Shown here piece by piece: positions 8,442 to 14,859 of a stretch of DNA of 17,015 nucleotides. Source of the DNA: an uncultured Chromatiaceae bacterium (GTDB taxonomy: Bacteria; Pseudomonadota; Gammaproteobacteria; Enterobacterales; Alteromonadaceae); contig CAMLSF010000083.1 of assembly GCA_946482615.1 (NCBI GenBank), positions 1-17,015 on the forward strand, written 5' to 3'. How positions within the stretch are numbered: position 1 is the stretch's first letter; every line of letters starts with the position of its first letter. The notes beneath the pieces were generated by a model. That model saw nothing but the letters and a program-made list of their open reading frames with translations. It searched no databases and had not been told where the DNA came from. The translations under genes were made by a program, and so were the position numbers.

Positions 8442-8455
8442 TGCGGCGTTTTTTT
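8423..8455. terminator. Bidirectional terminator between ampG and the XRE gene
   Basis: CGCCGCA and TGCGGCG pair around CTAA (8431-8448), flanked by eight A on the left and seven T on the right, so it works in both directions. The ampG stop codon is in the loop; the minus-strand regulator stop is 14 bp away. Confidence 0.92.
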
Positions 8456-8469
8456 CAGATGAAAGCAGA

Positions 8470-8715
8470 TTAAGCTTCGATCAGAACTTGCTTCAATCCA
8501 TCCATAGGATCAATAGCCAAAGCCTGGCAATAACGAACATATTCAACAACATCAAGACGACGTTCCTGATTCTCCACCTTACCAATAAAAGAATGCGGAG
8601 TGCCCAAAATTTCGGACAAGCTACGCATGGTATGGCCTTTTTCCTGACGCTGACGCTTCAGCCACACACACAATCTTTTATTTTCGTCTGAAATAACGCT
8701 TTTAGTACCTTTCAT
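8470..8715 (-). CDS. Small XRE-type helix-turn-helix regulator
   Basis: The 81-residue protein is essentially one Cro/C1-type DNA-binding domain: a first helix ENKRLCVWLKRQRQEKG (11-27), the helix-turn-helix TMRSLSEILGTPHSFIGKVENQ (29-50) and ERRLDVVEYVRYCQALAIDP (51-70). It has no effector or membrane domain. The ATG is preceded by GGGAG at a good distance. Such proteins often repress their own and nearby genes, but no target is shown here; possible operators are the palindromes at 8884-8903. It is monocistronic, ending at the terminator shared with ampG. There is no partner toxin gene beside it, so an antitoxin role is unsupported. The function cannot be named. Confidence 0.85.
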   Translation of the reverse strand: MKGTKSVISDENKRLCVWLKRQRQEKGHTMRSLSEILGTPHSFIGKVENQERRLDVVEYVRYCQALAIDPMDGLKQVLIEA

Positions 8716-9029
8716 TTGTTGTTCTCCCGGCGTACGAACGCCTCTTGTTTACGACTTAAACTTCCTGCCAAAAAAAATCCAAAAGCTTAGGGAATGTCCC
8801 AATAAGCAAAAAAAGCATTTCATTAAACCATAGCTTGTTCGGAGCGTATAGTTGTGGGGCTGAAAAAATCACCACTTACCATCAGGTATTGTCGATTAAT
8901 CGAAGCGTCAAAATAACGGGAACGAACAGTTTTGCTTACAGCACAGCAACCAATACAACCCTTTCACGACTATGTTTCCACAACAGGTCTGACTGCTGGC
9001 TGAACAGAAGTTTCATTGCAACCAAAACT
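8716..9029. other. Gap of about 310 bp upstream of the XRE gene
   Basis: I see no convincing gene here. The stretch next to the gene (8716-8830) should hold its promoter; a GGGA-n3-TCCC repeat lies at about 8791-8801, and A/T tracts are frequent. Further out are the adjacent palindromes at 8884-8903. A plus-strand TATAGT at 8847-8852 could start a short RNA ending at the terminator at 9030-9060, but no good -35 supports it. The short minus-strand frame at 8936-9016 has no ribosome site. Confidence 0.4.
8884..8903. repeat. Two adjacent palindromes, possible operator
   Basis: TCGATTAATCGA (8892-8903) is a perfect 12-bp palindrome. Immediately left of it TACC-n4-GGTA forms a second short inverted repeat. 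On the minus strand a TTGACG lies just upstream of the palindrome in the direction of the XRE gene, but the -10 at 17 bp (TACCTG) is poor. The arrangement suggests a regulator site about 170 bp ahead of the XRE gene. Confidence 0.35.
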
Positions 9030-9060
9030 AAAAAGGCCTCCGCAGTACGGAAGCCTTTTT
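9030..9060. terminator. Terminator of erpA
   Basis: AAAAAGGC and GCCTTTTT pair, with an inner TCCG/CGGA stem after one mismatch and a 5-nt loop. Both strands end in T5. It lies 24 bp past the erpA stop on the minus strand. Confidence 0.85.
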
Positions 9061-9084
9061 GTATGCTGAACTTAGGAGGGAAGA

Positions 9085-9426
9085 CTAAACAGAGAAGCTG
9101 GAGCCACAGCCACAGGTTGTTGTAGCATTTGGGTTTTGTACGACAAAACGGCTGCCTTGCAGACCGTCAGTGTAATCCACTACTCCGCCAACCAGATACT
9201 GCAGGCTCATAGGGTCAACCACCATAACCACGCCGTTCTTTTCAACGACCAAATCACCTTCGTTCACTTTTTCATCAAAAGTAAAACCGTACTGGAAGCC
9301 TGAGCAACCACCACCTGTGATGTAAACCCGCAGTTTTAACTCAGGGTTTTCCTCTTCGGTGACCAGGGCCAATACTTTATTGGCGGCGGCGTCTGTAAAC
9401 TGAATAGGAAGCTGTAACTCTGACAT
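9085..9426 (-). CDS. erpA: Iron-sulfur cluster insertion protein ErpA
   Basis: ErpA is an A-type carrier that delivers Fe-S clusters to apo-proteins such as IspG and respiratory enzymes. The 113-residue protein has the three cluster-binding cysteines in the family pattern: C41 in [11 protein letters not shown] and C105/C107 in TTCGCGSSF, matching C42, C106 and C108 of the 114-residue E. coli protein. The ATG is preceded by GGAGG with a 4-5 nt spacing, one of the strongest ribosome sites in the window. It lies 47 bp downstream of the DUF6776-like gene on the same strand but has its own promoter (9453-9481) overlapped by an IscR type-1 site, so it is probably controlled by Fe-S status. A terminator follows. 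Confidence 0.97.
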   Translation of the reverse strand: MSELQLPIQFTDAAANKVLALVTEEENPELKLRVYITGGGCSGFQYGFTFDEKVNEGDLVVEKNGVVMVVDPMSLQYLVGGVVDYTDGLQGSRFVVQNPNATTTCGCGSSFSV

Positions 9427-9452
9427 GTGTCCTCCGGTATAACTGGGCGCGG

Positions 9453-9481
9453 ATTATCTAATACCTGACTAATTTATTCAA
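9453..9481 (-). promoter_or_regulatory. Promoter of erpA
   Basis: On the minus strand TTGAAT and GATAAT are separated by exactly 17 bp. The predicted start is near 9446, about 20 nt before the ATG. The -35 lies over the 3' end of the upstream gene, including its stop codon. Confidence 0.65.
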
Positions 9482-9485
9482 GTAT
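9461..9485. promoter_or_regulatory. IscR type-1 binding site over the erpA promoter
   Basis: The 25 bp match 24 positions of the E. coli type-1 IscR consensus as I recall it. The minus-strand right half TAGTCAGGTAT fits YAGTCRRSTAT completely; the left half ATACTTGAAT differs once (A for C in GACT). It covers the -35 and most of the spacer of the erpA promoter, which is a repressing position. In E. coli, [2Fe-2S]-IscR represses the isc operon and erpA through this class of site. Confidence 0.75.
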
Positions 9486-10208
9486 TTCGCCGGGCTGTTC
9501 TGTAGGCCAGAAGAAGTTCTTATCCACTTTGGCTGACTTGGCAGAGCGGGCTGCTGCGACCTTTAAGGCCACGTCGATTTTTTCTGGTTTAAAACCGTCC
9601 GGCAAAGAAAATTCACCTTCAATGATCTGAAAGTACTTAAAGCTAAAGGCTTTATCGCTTTTGCTGAATCCTGCTAATTGCAACAAATCCAATGTATTCC
9701 TTTTATCTCCGGTAAAACCGTGCAATTTCAGATCCACAGTACCTTTAGCAAAGTTACGTTGTTTATCCTGCTGAATAAGCACCAGATTAAATCTGTATTT
9801 ATCAGCTGAAGCACCAGGACTGATGCTAAAACTATCAATAATCAGGCTATCGGCCTGCAACTCAGGGGAAATAATACGCTGGTAAAAGGCCAGGTCTTTG
9901 CGGGTATCAAACAGTTTTTGCTGTTCTGCTTTCAACTCTTGTTGCATTAACTGACCAGCACTTTTTTCTACCGCTAGCTCAGCCGTCAGATAATCATTTT
10001 GCTTGAGCTGCTCATTCAGACTGGCCGTCAGACTATTGGTTTTTTTCTGACTTTCCTCCAGTTTGGATGAGAGTACATTGACCTGCTGCACATAATAATA
10101 ATTGCCAAATAACTGCCCGGCCAAAGCCGCCAGCCCCATCAGGCCTGCGGTGACCAATACTTGTCTCCAGCTGCCTTTGAGCCAGAGCAAAAACTGCATA
10201 CGATTCAT
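9474..10208 (-). CDS. Membrane-anchored coiled-coil protein (DUF6776-like)
   Basis: The 244-residue protein has an N-terminal membrane segment (about residues 15-34, VLVTAGLMGLAALAGQLFG), a long coiled coil (about 43-105, rich in E, K, Q and L), then a C-terminal domain of alternating hydrophobic strands (SLIIDSFSIS, YRFNLVLIQQ, GTVDLKLHGFTG, FQIIEGEFSLPDGF) probably in the periplasm. The layout fits a family of unknown function, DUF6776, often found near erpA; I recognise the type but not a function. An ATG at 10208 after GAGTAGG is preferred to the TTG at 10220, which has no ribosome site. Its stop codon lies inside the IscR site of erpA. An extended -10 promoter is seen at 10258-10266. Confidence 0.78.
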   Translation of the reverse strand: MNRMQFLLWLKGSWRQVLVTAGLMGLAALAGQLFGNYYYVQQVNVLSSKLEESQKKTNSLTASLNEQLKQNDYLTAELAVEKSAGQLMQQELKAEQQKLFDTRKDLAFYQRIISPELQADSLIIDSFSISPGASADKYRFNLVLIQQDKQRNFAKGTVDLKLHGFTGDKRNTLDLLQLAGFSKSDKAFSFKYFQIIEGEFSLPDGFKPEKIDVALKVAAARSAKSAKVDKNFFWPTEQPGEILE

Positions 10209-10227
10209 CAACCTACTCAAATAGTTA

Positions 10228-10236
10228 TGTTACACT
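10228..10236 (+). promoter_or_regulatory. Extended -10 promoter of clcA
   Basis: TG-T-TACACT forms an extended -10 with a start near 10243, about 23 nt before the ATG at 10266. No clear -35 is present. This position argues against the earlier clcA starts at 10161 and 10227. Confidence 0.4.
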
Positions 10237-10257
10237 TTGCCTATCGCGGACTCAGAC

Positions 10258-10266
10258 ACTATAGCA
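10258..10266 (-). promoter_or_regulatory. Extended -10 promoter of the DUF6776-erpA pair
   Basis: On the minus strand TGCTATAGT is a good extended -10 (the hexamer TATAGT is complementary to 10258-10263). It predicts a start near 10251 and a leader of about 43 nt. The element overlaps the start of clcA and lies downstream of the clcA start site. Confidence 0.5.
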
Positions 10267-11969
10267 TGTTACTACCAGCGGACTGGCAAGCAAAATTACG
10301 ACTTCGGTTAGCTTTCCCTCTTACGTCAGTACAATTATGCCTGTTGGCCATAGTGGCTGGCTTTTTAGCCGCACTGATCATTCTGTTATTCCGTCTGACT
10401 ATTATTGGCATCCAAAGTTTCTTTTTAGAACGTACTGATGACTTCTCCGGTATAGCCGAAAGCTATCGCTGGGCATTGCCTTTTATTGCCGCTGTGCTTA
10501 TCAGCATCATGGCCATGTTGGTTGGGCTGACCCATTACCGCATGGGTATTGCCTATGTGATCCACCGTATCAAAACCCAGTATGGGGTGATGCCATTCTG
10601 GAATACCTTTAACCAGTTTTTTGGTGGCATTATAGCCTTGAGCAGTGGTTTCTCTGTTGGTCGTGAAGGTCCTTCAGTGCATCTGGGCGCTTTTGGCGCA
10701 GGATTGCTGGGGCAATATTTGCATCTACCCTATAACAGTATCCGGATTTTGGCTGGTTGCGGCATTGCTGCTGCAATCTCAGCCTCTTTTAATACACCTT
10801 TAGCAGCTGTAATTTTTGTGATGGAAGTGGTACTAAGGGAATACCGTATTCATGTGTTTGTGCCTGTGATGCTGGCTTCAGTAGTCGGCGCCTTATTAAC
10901 CCGCGGCGTTTTTGGTATGGGCAATGATTTGGCAGCACTGAAAATTGTCTCCATCAGTGGCTGGCATCTGCCTTATCTGGTGCTTTGTGGTATCGCCATA
11001 GGGGCTGCCGCTTATGTCTTTAATCAAAGTATCTGGCGGATTTTAAAATGGTTTCAGAAGTGGCATTTAGCACTGAAATTATTGCTCGCTGCAGCTATTA
11101 CCGCAGCGGTTGGCCATTTGGTGCCACAAGCTATGGGAGCTGAAACTGGCGCTATCTTTTATGCAGTCACAGCCTCCACCGAGTTCTGGTTGTTATTGAC
11201 TATTTTACTGGCCAAGTTTCTGTTAACAGTAGTGGCCGTGGGTTTGGCTGTACCAGGTGGTGTCATAGGTCCGGTTTTTGGTATCGGCATTCTGGCTGGT
11301 ACTTTATTGGCGTTTTTACCTGTGTTGGTATCAGGCGATGCCAGTTTATCCGGCACTTATGCTACTTTGGGGATGGCGGGTTTTATGGCAGCGACCCTGC
11401 ACGCGCCTTTGGCTGCCTTAGTTGCAGTGATGGAACTGTCCTATAACCCGGACATTATAGTGCCAGCCATGCTGGTCATTACCTGTGCTTATGTCACTAC
11501 AGTACAACTCTTTAAAAACAAGTCCATTTTTGTGCTACAACTGGAGTTACAACAACTGCCTTATAAACTGGCACCAGCCGACGATGTGCTGCAAAAGGTG
11601 GGGGTCTTGGCCATGCTGGATAAAGAGTATCTGCTGGTATCGGCTTCAGATGAAAACAACATCGAAACTATTCTGGCCGATAAACCTGCTCATCAGTTGC
11701 TGATCCAAAAAACGGACAATCCGGAGCAGCCTTTCCTGCTGATTGATTATGATCTGGATGCCTCCATGACAGGGCAATCGACTTTGTTACGTCAACCCTT
11801 GCAAGGCTTAAGCCATCAGGCATCTATGGCGGAAGTACACACTCTGCTCGATGAACAAAAAGGTGGGGTGGTCTATATTTTTGACCCACAGCAGCCACAA
11901 CAACTCCTGGGCCTGATCCGCTGGGAACAGGTTCGTGCCCTTTTAACTAAACAGAATAATTTAATCTGA
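10266..11969 (+). CDS. clcA: CLC-family anion channel/antiporter with C-terminal regulatory domain
   Basis: CLC proteins move chloride or related anions, often in exchange for protons. The 567-residue protein has about ten or more membrane helices (20-440) and a soluble tail (about 445-567) like a divergent CBS pair, ending GVVYIFDPQQPQQLLGLIRWEQV. The gating glutamate is present in VGREGPSVHLG (E134). The first filter motif, GSGIP in E. coli ClcA, reads RMGIA (92-96), the third reads GGVIGP, and the inner proton glutamate position (E203 of E. coli) appears to be V188 in VMEVV. The start at 10266 follows the promoter at 10228; an ATG at 10227 or a longer frame from 10161 would lie upstream of it. 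It overlaps hemJ by one base (TGATG). Confidence 0.87.
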   Translation: MLLPADWQAKLRLRLAFPLTSVQLCLLAIVAGFLAALIILLFRLTIIGIQSFFLERTDDFSGIAESYRWALPFIAAVLISIMAMLVGLTHYRMGIAYVIHRIKTQYGVMPFWNTFNQFFGGIIALSSGFSVGREGPSVHLGAFGAGLLGQYLHLPYNSIRILAGCGIAAAISASFNTPLAAVIFVMEVVLREYRIHVFVPVMLASVVGALLTRGVFGMGNDLAALKIVSISGWHLPYLVLCGIAIGAAAYVFNQSIWRILKWFQKWHLALKLLLAAAITAAVGHLVPQAMGAETGAIFYAVTASTEFWLLLTILLAKFLLTVVAVGLAVPGGVIGPVFGIGILAGTLLAFLPVLVSGDASLSGTYATLGMAGFMAATLHAPLAALVAVMELSYNPDIIVPAMLVITCAYVTTVQLFKNKSIFVLQLELQQLPYKLAPADDVLQKVGVLAMLDKEYLLVSASDENNIETILADKPAHQLLIQKTDNPEQPFLLIDYDLDASMTGQSTLLRQPLQGLSHQASMAEVHTLLDEQKGGVVYIFDPQQPQQLLGLIRWEQVRALLTKQNNLI

Positions 11970-12400
11970 TGAATACATTACTGATTATTAAAGCCTTACA
12001 TGTCAGTTTTATGGTGGCCTGGTTCGCTGGTATTTTTTACCTGCCCCGTTTGTTTGTTTATCACGCTGACAACAAAGACCCTGCTGTTGATGCGCAGTTT
12101 AAAGTGATGGAAAGACGTTTACTCTACTTTGTCACACCTTTTGCAGTACTGACACTGGTGTTTGGTCTTTGGCTGATTCATCTGTACGGAGCCGCCTGGT
12201 TTGCAGCCAGTCATTGGTTGCATTACAAGCTGTTACTGGTGGCAATGCTTTATATCTATCATGGTTATTGTTTTAAGCTGCTGAACGACTTTAAGCAGGG
12301 GAAAAACAGCAAAAGCAGCAAATTTTATCGCTTCTTTAATGAGTTTCCTGTGCTGCTATTGTTTGGCATTATTTTTCTGGCGATTTTAAAGCCGCTGTAG
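11969..12400 (+). CDS. hemJ: Protoporphyrinogen IX oxidase HemJ
   Basis: HemJ oxidises protoporphyrinogen IX to protoporphyrin IX, the penultimate step of heme synthesis, in the inner membrane. The 143-residue protein has four hydrophobic helices (about 6-26, 54-72, 84-100, 126-141) and the family blocks KALHVSFMVAWFAGIFYLPRL in part (residues 8-28), FVYHA (29-33), MERRLLYF (47-54), HYKLLL (85-90), YHGYC (97-101) and FNEFPVLLL (123-131). H11, H98 and K87 are in the places conserved in the family. The ATG overlaps the clcA stop (TGATG), indicating coupled translation; it has little Shine-Dalgarno of its own. hemL, another heme gene, lies 1.2 kb downstream beyond pyrB, so this part of the chromosome groups heme functions. 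Confidence 0.92.
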   Translation: MNTLLIIKALHVSFMVAWFAGIFYLPRLFVYHADNKDPAVDAQFKVMERRLLYFVTPFAVLTLVFGLWLIHLYGAAWFAASHWLHYKLLLVAMLYIYHGYCFKLLNDFKQGKNSKSSKFYRFFNEFPVLLLFGIIFLAILKPL

Positions 12401-12421
12401 GCTGATTTAAAGCACCTTATT

Positions 12422-12430
12422 TGCTATGAT
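12422..12430 (+). promoter_or_regulatory. Extended -10 promoter of pyrB
   Basis: TGCTATGAT is a full extended -10 (TG-C-TATGAT), with only a weak -35 (CTGATT) at 17 bp. The start is expected near 12437, giving a leader of about 54 nt. Confidence 0.55.
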
Positions 12431-12432
12431 GT

Positions 12433-12459
12433 GCGCCGACTTTCAGCCAGTTTCGGCGC
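12433..12459. repeat. Inverted repeat at the pyrB start site
   Basis: GCGCCGA and TCGGCGC form a perfect 7-bp inverted repeat around 13 bp, beginning 2 bp after the -10 and spanning the predicted start. No U-run follows, so it is not a pyrimidine attenuator of the E. coli pyrBI type. It may be an operator or a leader hairpin. Confidence 0.45.
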
Positions 12460-12490
12460 CCCCGCAACCTCTAGCAGATGAGCACCCAGT

Positions 12491-13495
12491 ATGAGCTTTA
12501 AAGGCGAACATATCCTTTCCGTCAAACAGTTTGACCGCGACAAAATTCAGCAGGTTTTTGATATTGCCCGCAGTATGGAACCTTATGCCAAGCGCCAGAA
12601 GCGCACAACAGTGCTTGAAGGTGCCATTTTAGGCAATCTGTTTTTCGAACCCAGCACCAGAACCCGTGTCAGCTTTGGTTGCGCTTTTAACCTGCTGGGT
12701 GGTGAGGTACGCGAAACCACAGGCATGCAATCTTCTGCTTTATCCAAAGGCGAATCCTTGTTTGATACAGCCCGGGTGATCAGCAGCTACAGCGATGTGA
12801 TTGCGATGCGCCATCCGCAAGCAGGTTCAGTCGCTGAGTTTGCCGAAGGCAGTCGGGTGCCGGTGTTAAATGGCGGCGATGGTGCCAACGAACACCCGAC
12901 TCAGGCTTTGCTGGATTTGTTCACCATAGAAAAAGAGCTGGCCGCTTCACAGCAACCTATAGACGGCATGCATATCGCCATGATTGGTGATTTAAAGTTT
13001 GGCCGTACCGTGCACTCATTATCTAAATTACTGGCGCTGTATAAAAACATTCAGTTCACACTGATAGCACCAAATGAACTGGCAATGCCGGATGATATTG
13101 TTTCCCTGATTGAAAACGCCGGTCACAGAGTGACTATCACAGATCAGCTGGCCGGTAACTTAAACGCTGATATTGTTTATCAAACCCGTATTCAGGAAGA
13201 GCGTTTTCCGTCACAGGAAGAAGCCAATAAATACCGCGGTAAATTCCGCCTGAATCAGGATATTTACACCAAACACTGTAAATCCAATACAGTCATTATG
13301 CATCCGCTGCCACGGGATTCCCGTCTTGAAGCCAATGAACTGGATAACGACTTAAACCTGAACCCGAATCTGGCGATTTTCCGCCAGGCCGATAATGGGG
13401 TTTTAGTGCGTATGGCACTATTTGCCTTAACTTTAGGTGTAGAGCAGCTCGTCAGTAAATACGAACGCGAAGTACCCTGGTACAGCAATAAATAA
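12491..13495 (+). CDS. pyrB: Aspartate carbamoyltransferase catalytic chain
   Basis: PyrB joins carbamoyl phosphate and L-aspartate to N-carbamoyl-L-aspartate, the first committed step of pyrimidine synthesis. The 334-residue protein carries the carbamoyl phosphate loop FFEPSTRTRVSF (51-62; S55, T56, R57), the mobile SALSKGES loop, NEHPTQALLDLFTI, MIGDLKFGRTVHS and MHPLPRDSRL for phosphate and aspartate binding. No pyrI regulatory gene follows, unlike in enterobacteria, so allosteric control by the PyrI chain is not visible here. The ribosome site is weak, and a seven-codon frame (12478-12501, MSTQYEL) overlaps the start. It has its own promoter and a strong terminator, and is separate from hemJ (90 bp). 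Confidence 0.97.
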   Translation: MSFKGEHILSVKQFDRDKIQQVFDIARSMEPYAKRQKRTTVLEGAILGNLFFEPSTRTRVSFGCAFNLLGGEVRETTGMQSSALSKGESLFDTARVISSYSDVIAMRHPQAGSVAEFAEGSRVPVLNGGDGANEHPTQALLDLFTIEKELAASQQPIDGMHIAMIGDLKFGRTVHSLSKLLALYKNIQFTLIAPNELAMPDDIVSLIENAGHRVTITDQLAGNLNADIVYQTRIQEERFPSQEEANKYRGKFRLNQDIYTKHCKSNTVIMHPLPRDSRLEANELDNDLNLNPNLAIFRQADNGVLVRMALFALTLGVEQLVSKYEREVPWYSNK

Positions 13496-13517
13496 ATCTC
13501 AACGAATTTATCTTTAA

Positions 13518-13544
13518 GCCGGGCTTTGTGCCCGGCCTTCTTTT
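13518..13544 (+). terminator. Intrinsic terminator after pyrB
   Basis: GCCGGGC and GCCCGGC pair around TTTGT, followed by CTTCTTTT. It lies 22 bp after the pyrB stop and only 25 bp before the hemL start. Confidence 0.85.
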
Positions 13545-13569
13545 AAAGGTTTCGTATTAAGGATCTTCT

Positions 13570-14856
13570 ATGTCCAAGTCAGAACAGTTATTTCAGCAAG
13601 CCCAAAAAACCATTCCCGGTGGAGTAAATTCCCCTGTCCGTGCTTTTAAAAGCGTCGGTGGTACACCGGTATTTATCGACAGCGCCAATGGTGCTTATTT
13701 GTATGATGTGGATGGCAAAAAATACATCGACTACATAGGTTCATGGGGCCCTATGCTGCTGGGACATAATCATCCAGCCATTCGTGAAGCAGTGGTGAAA
13801 GCTGCTGAAAAAGGTTTAAGTTTTGGTGCGCCTTGCCCTGCTGAAATTACTATGGCGGAAACCATTTGTGAGTTAGTGCCCAGCATGGAAATGGTACGTA
13901 TGGTCAGTTCAGGCACTGAAGCGACCATGAGTGCTATTCGTTTAGCCCGCGGTTTTACCGGCCGTAACAGCATTTTAAAATTCGAAGGTTGTTACCATGG
14001 CCACGCCGACTCTTTATTGGTCAAAGCCGGCTCAGGCGCTTTAACTTTAGGTGTACCGAATTCTCCTGGTGTGCCCGCTGATTTTGCCAAATACACGCTC
14101 ACAGCGGAGTTTAACAATCTGGAGCAGGTCAAAGGGATTTTTGCCGAACAAGGCGACGACCTGGCCTGTATTATCGTTGAGCCTGTTGCAGGCAATATGA
14201 ACTGTATTCCTCCTGCGCCAGGCTTCTTAGAAGGTTTACGTGCGCTTTGTGACCAGTACGGTACTGTGCTGATTTTTGATGAAGTCATGACAGGGTTCCG
14301 CGTCGCTTTAGGCGGTGCTCAGGCGTATTACAATATCAAACCTGACCTGACCACTTTAGGCAAAATTATCGGTGGTGGTATGCCGGTAGGAGCTTTTGGT
14401 GGTCGTCGCGATATTATGCAGCATATAGCGCCTTTAGGCGGTGTCTATCAGGCCGGTACTTTATCCGGCAACCCTATAGCTATGGCCGCAGGTTTAGCCG
14501 CTTTAACTGAAATCCGTAAACCTGGCGTGTATGAAGTCTTAACAGCTAAAACCACACAATTGATTGAAGGTTTAGCTGCTGTTGCGAAAGAAGTCGGTAT
14601 TCCGCTGGCGACCACCCAGGTAGGGGGTATGTTTGGTCTGTTTTTCAGTAAAGAAACACAGATCACCAACTACCAGCAAGCCACTCAGTGTGACATTGAG
14701 GCCTTTAAACGCTTTTTCCATCTGATGCTGGAGCAAGGGGTGTATCTGGCACCTTCAGCTTATGAAGCAGGCTTCTTATCTATAGCTCATAGTGATGACG
14801 ATCTGGCTTACACCATAGCCGCAGCCAAAAAGGCTTTTATTCAACTAAAAGCTTAA
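13570..14856 (+). CDS. hemL: Glutamate-1-semialdehyde 2,1-aminomutase
   Basis: HemL is a pyridoxal-phosphate enzyme converting glutamate-1-semialdehyde to 5-aminolevulinate, the precursor of all tetrapyrroles in the C5 pathway. The 428-residue protein matches the family in length. Seen are [18 protein letters not shown] (16-33), [18 protein letters not shown] (111-128), YHGHAD (142-147), FDEVMTGFR (236-244) and the PLP lysine K265 in [12 protein letters not shown], the same number as in E. coli. AAGGA (13559-13563) lies 6 nt before the ATG. There is no obvious promoter between the pyrB terminator and this start, so it may depend on read-through or on an undetected promoter in pyrB. It converges on the downstream regulator with 3 bp between stops. 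Confidence 0.97.
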   Translation: MSKSEQLFQQAQKTIPGGVNSPVRAFKSVGGTPVFIDSANGAYLYDVDGKKYIDYIGSWGPMLLGHNHPAIREAVVKAAEKGLSFGAPCPAEITMAETICELVPSMEMVRMVSSGTEATMSAIRLARGFTGRNSILKFEGCYHGHADSLLVKAGSGALTLGVPNSPGVPADFAKYTLTAEFNNLEQVKGIFAEQGDDLACIIVEPVAGNMNCIPPAPGFLEGLRALCDQYGTVLIFDEVMTGFRVALGGAQAYYNIKPDLTTLGKIIGGGMPVGAFGGRRDIMQHIAPLGGVYQAGTLSGNPIAMAAGLAALTEIRKPGVYEVLTAKTTQLIEGLAAVAKEVGIPLATTQVGGMFGLFFSKETQITNYQQATQCDIEAFKRFFHLMLEQGVYLAPSAYEAGFLSIAHSDDDLAYTIAAAKKAFIQLKA

Positions 14857-14859
14857 CTC

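Noticed and set aside
8470..8715. Antitoxin of a toxin-antitoxin pair
   Set aside because: The protein is of suitable size and fold, but no partner toxin gene lies next to it.
8936..9016. Minus-strand 26-residue frame after the erpA terminator
   Set aside because: No Shine-Dalgarno or promoter is seen, and it lies in a non-coding-looking A/T-variable stretch.
8835..9125. Plus-strand open frame of 96 codons from a TTG
   Set aside because: It crosses the erpA terminator and the erpA 3' end, has no ribosome site and no family resemblance.
10161..10265. N-terminal extension of the CLC protein
   Set aside because: It would begin inside the coding region of the divergent gene and upstream of the extended -10 at 10228; the added residues do not look like a CLC N-terminus.
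12433..12490. Pyrimidine attenuator in the pyrB leader
   Set aside because: A hairpin is possible but no U-run follows, and there is no pyrimidine-rich leader peptide.
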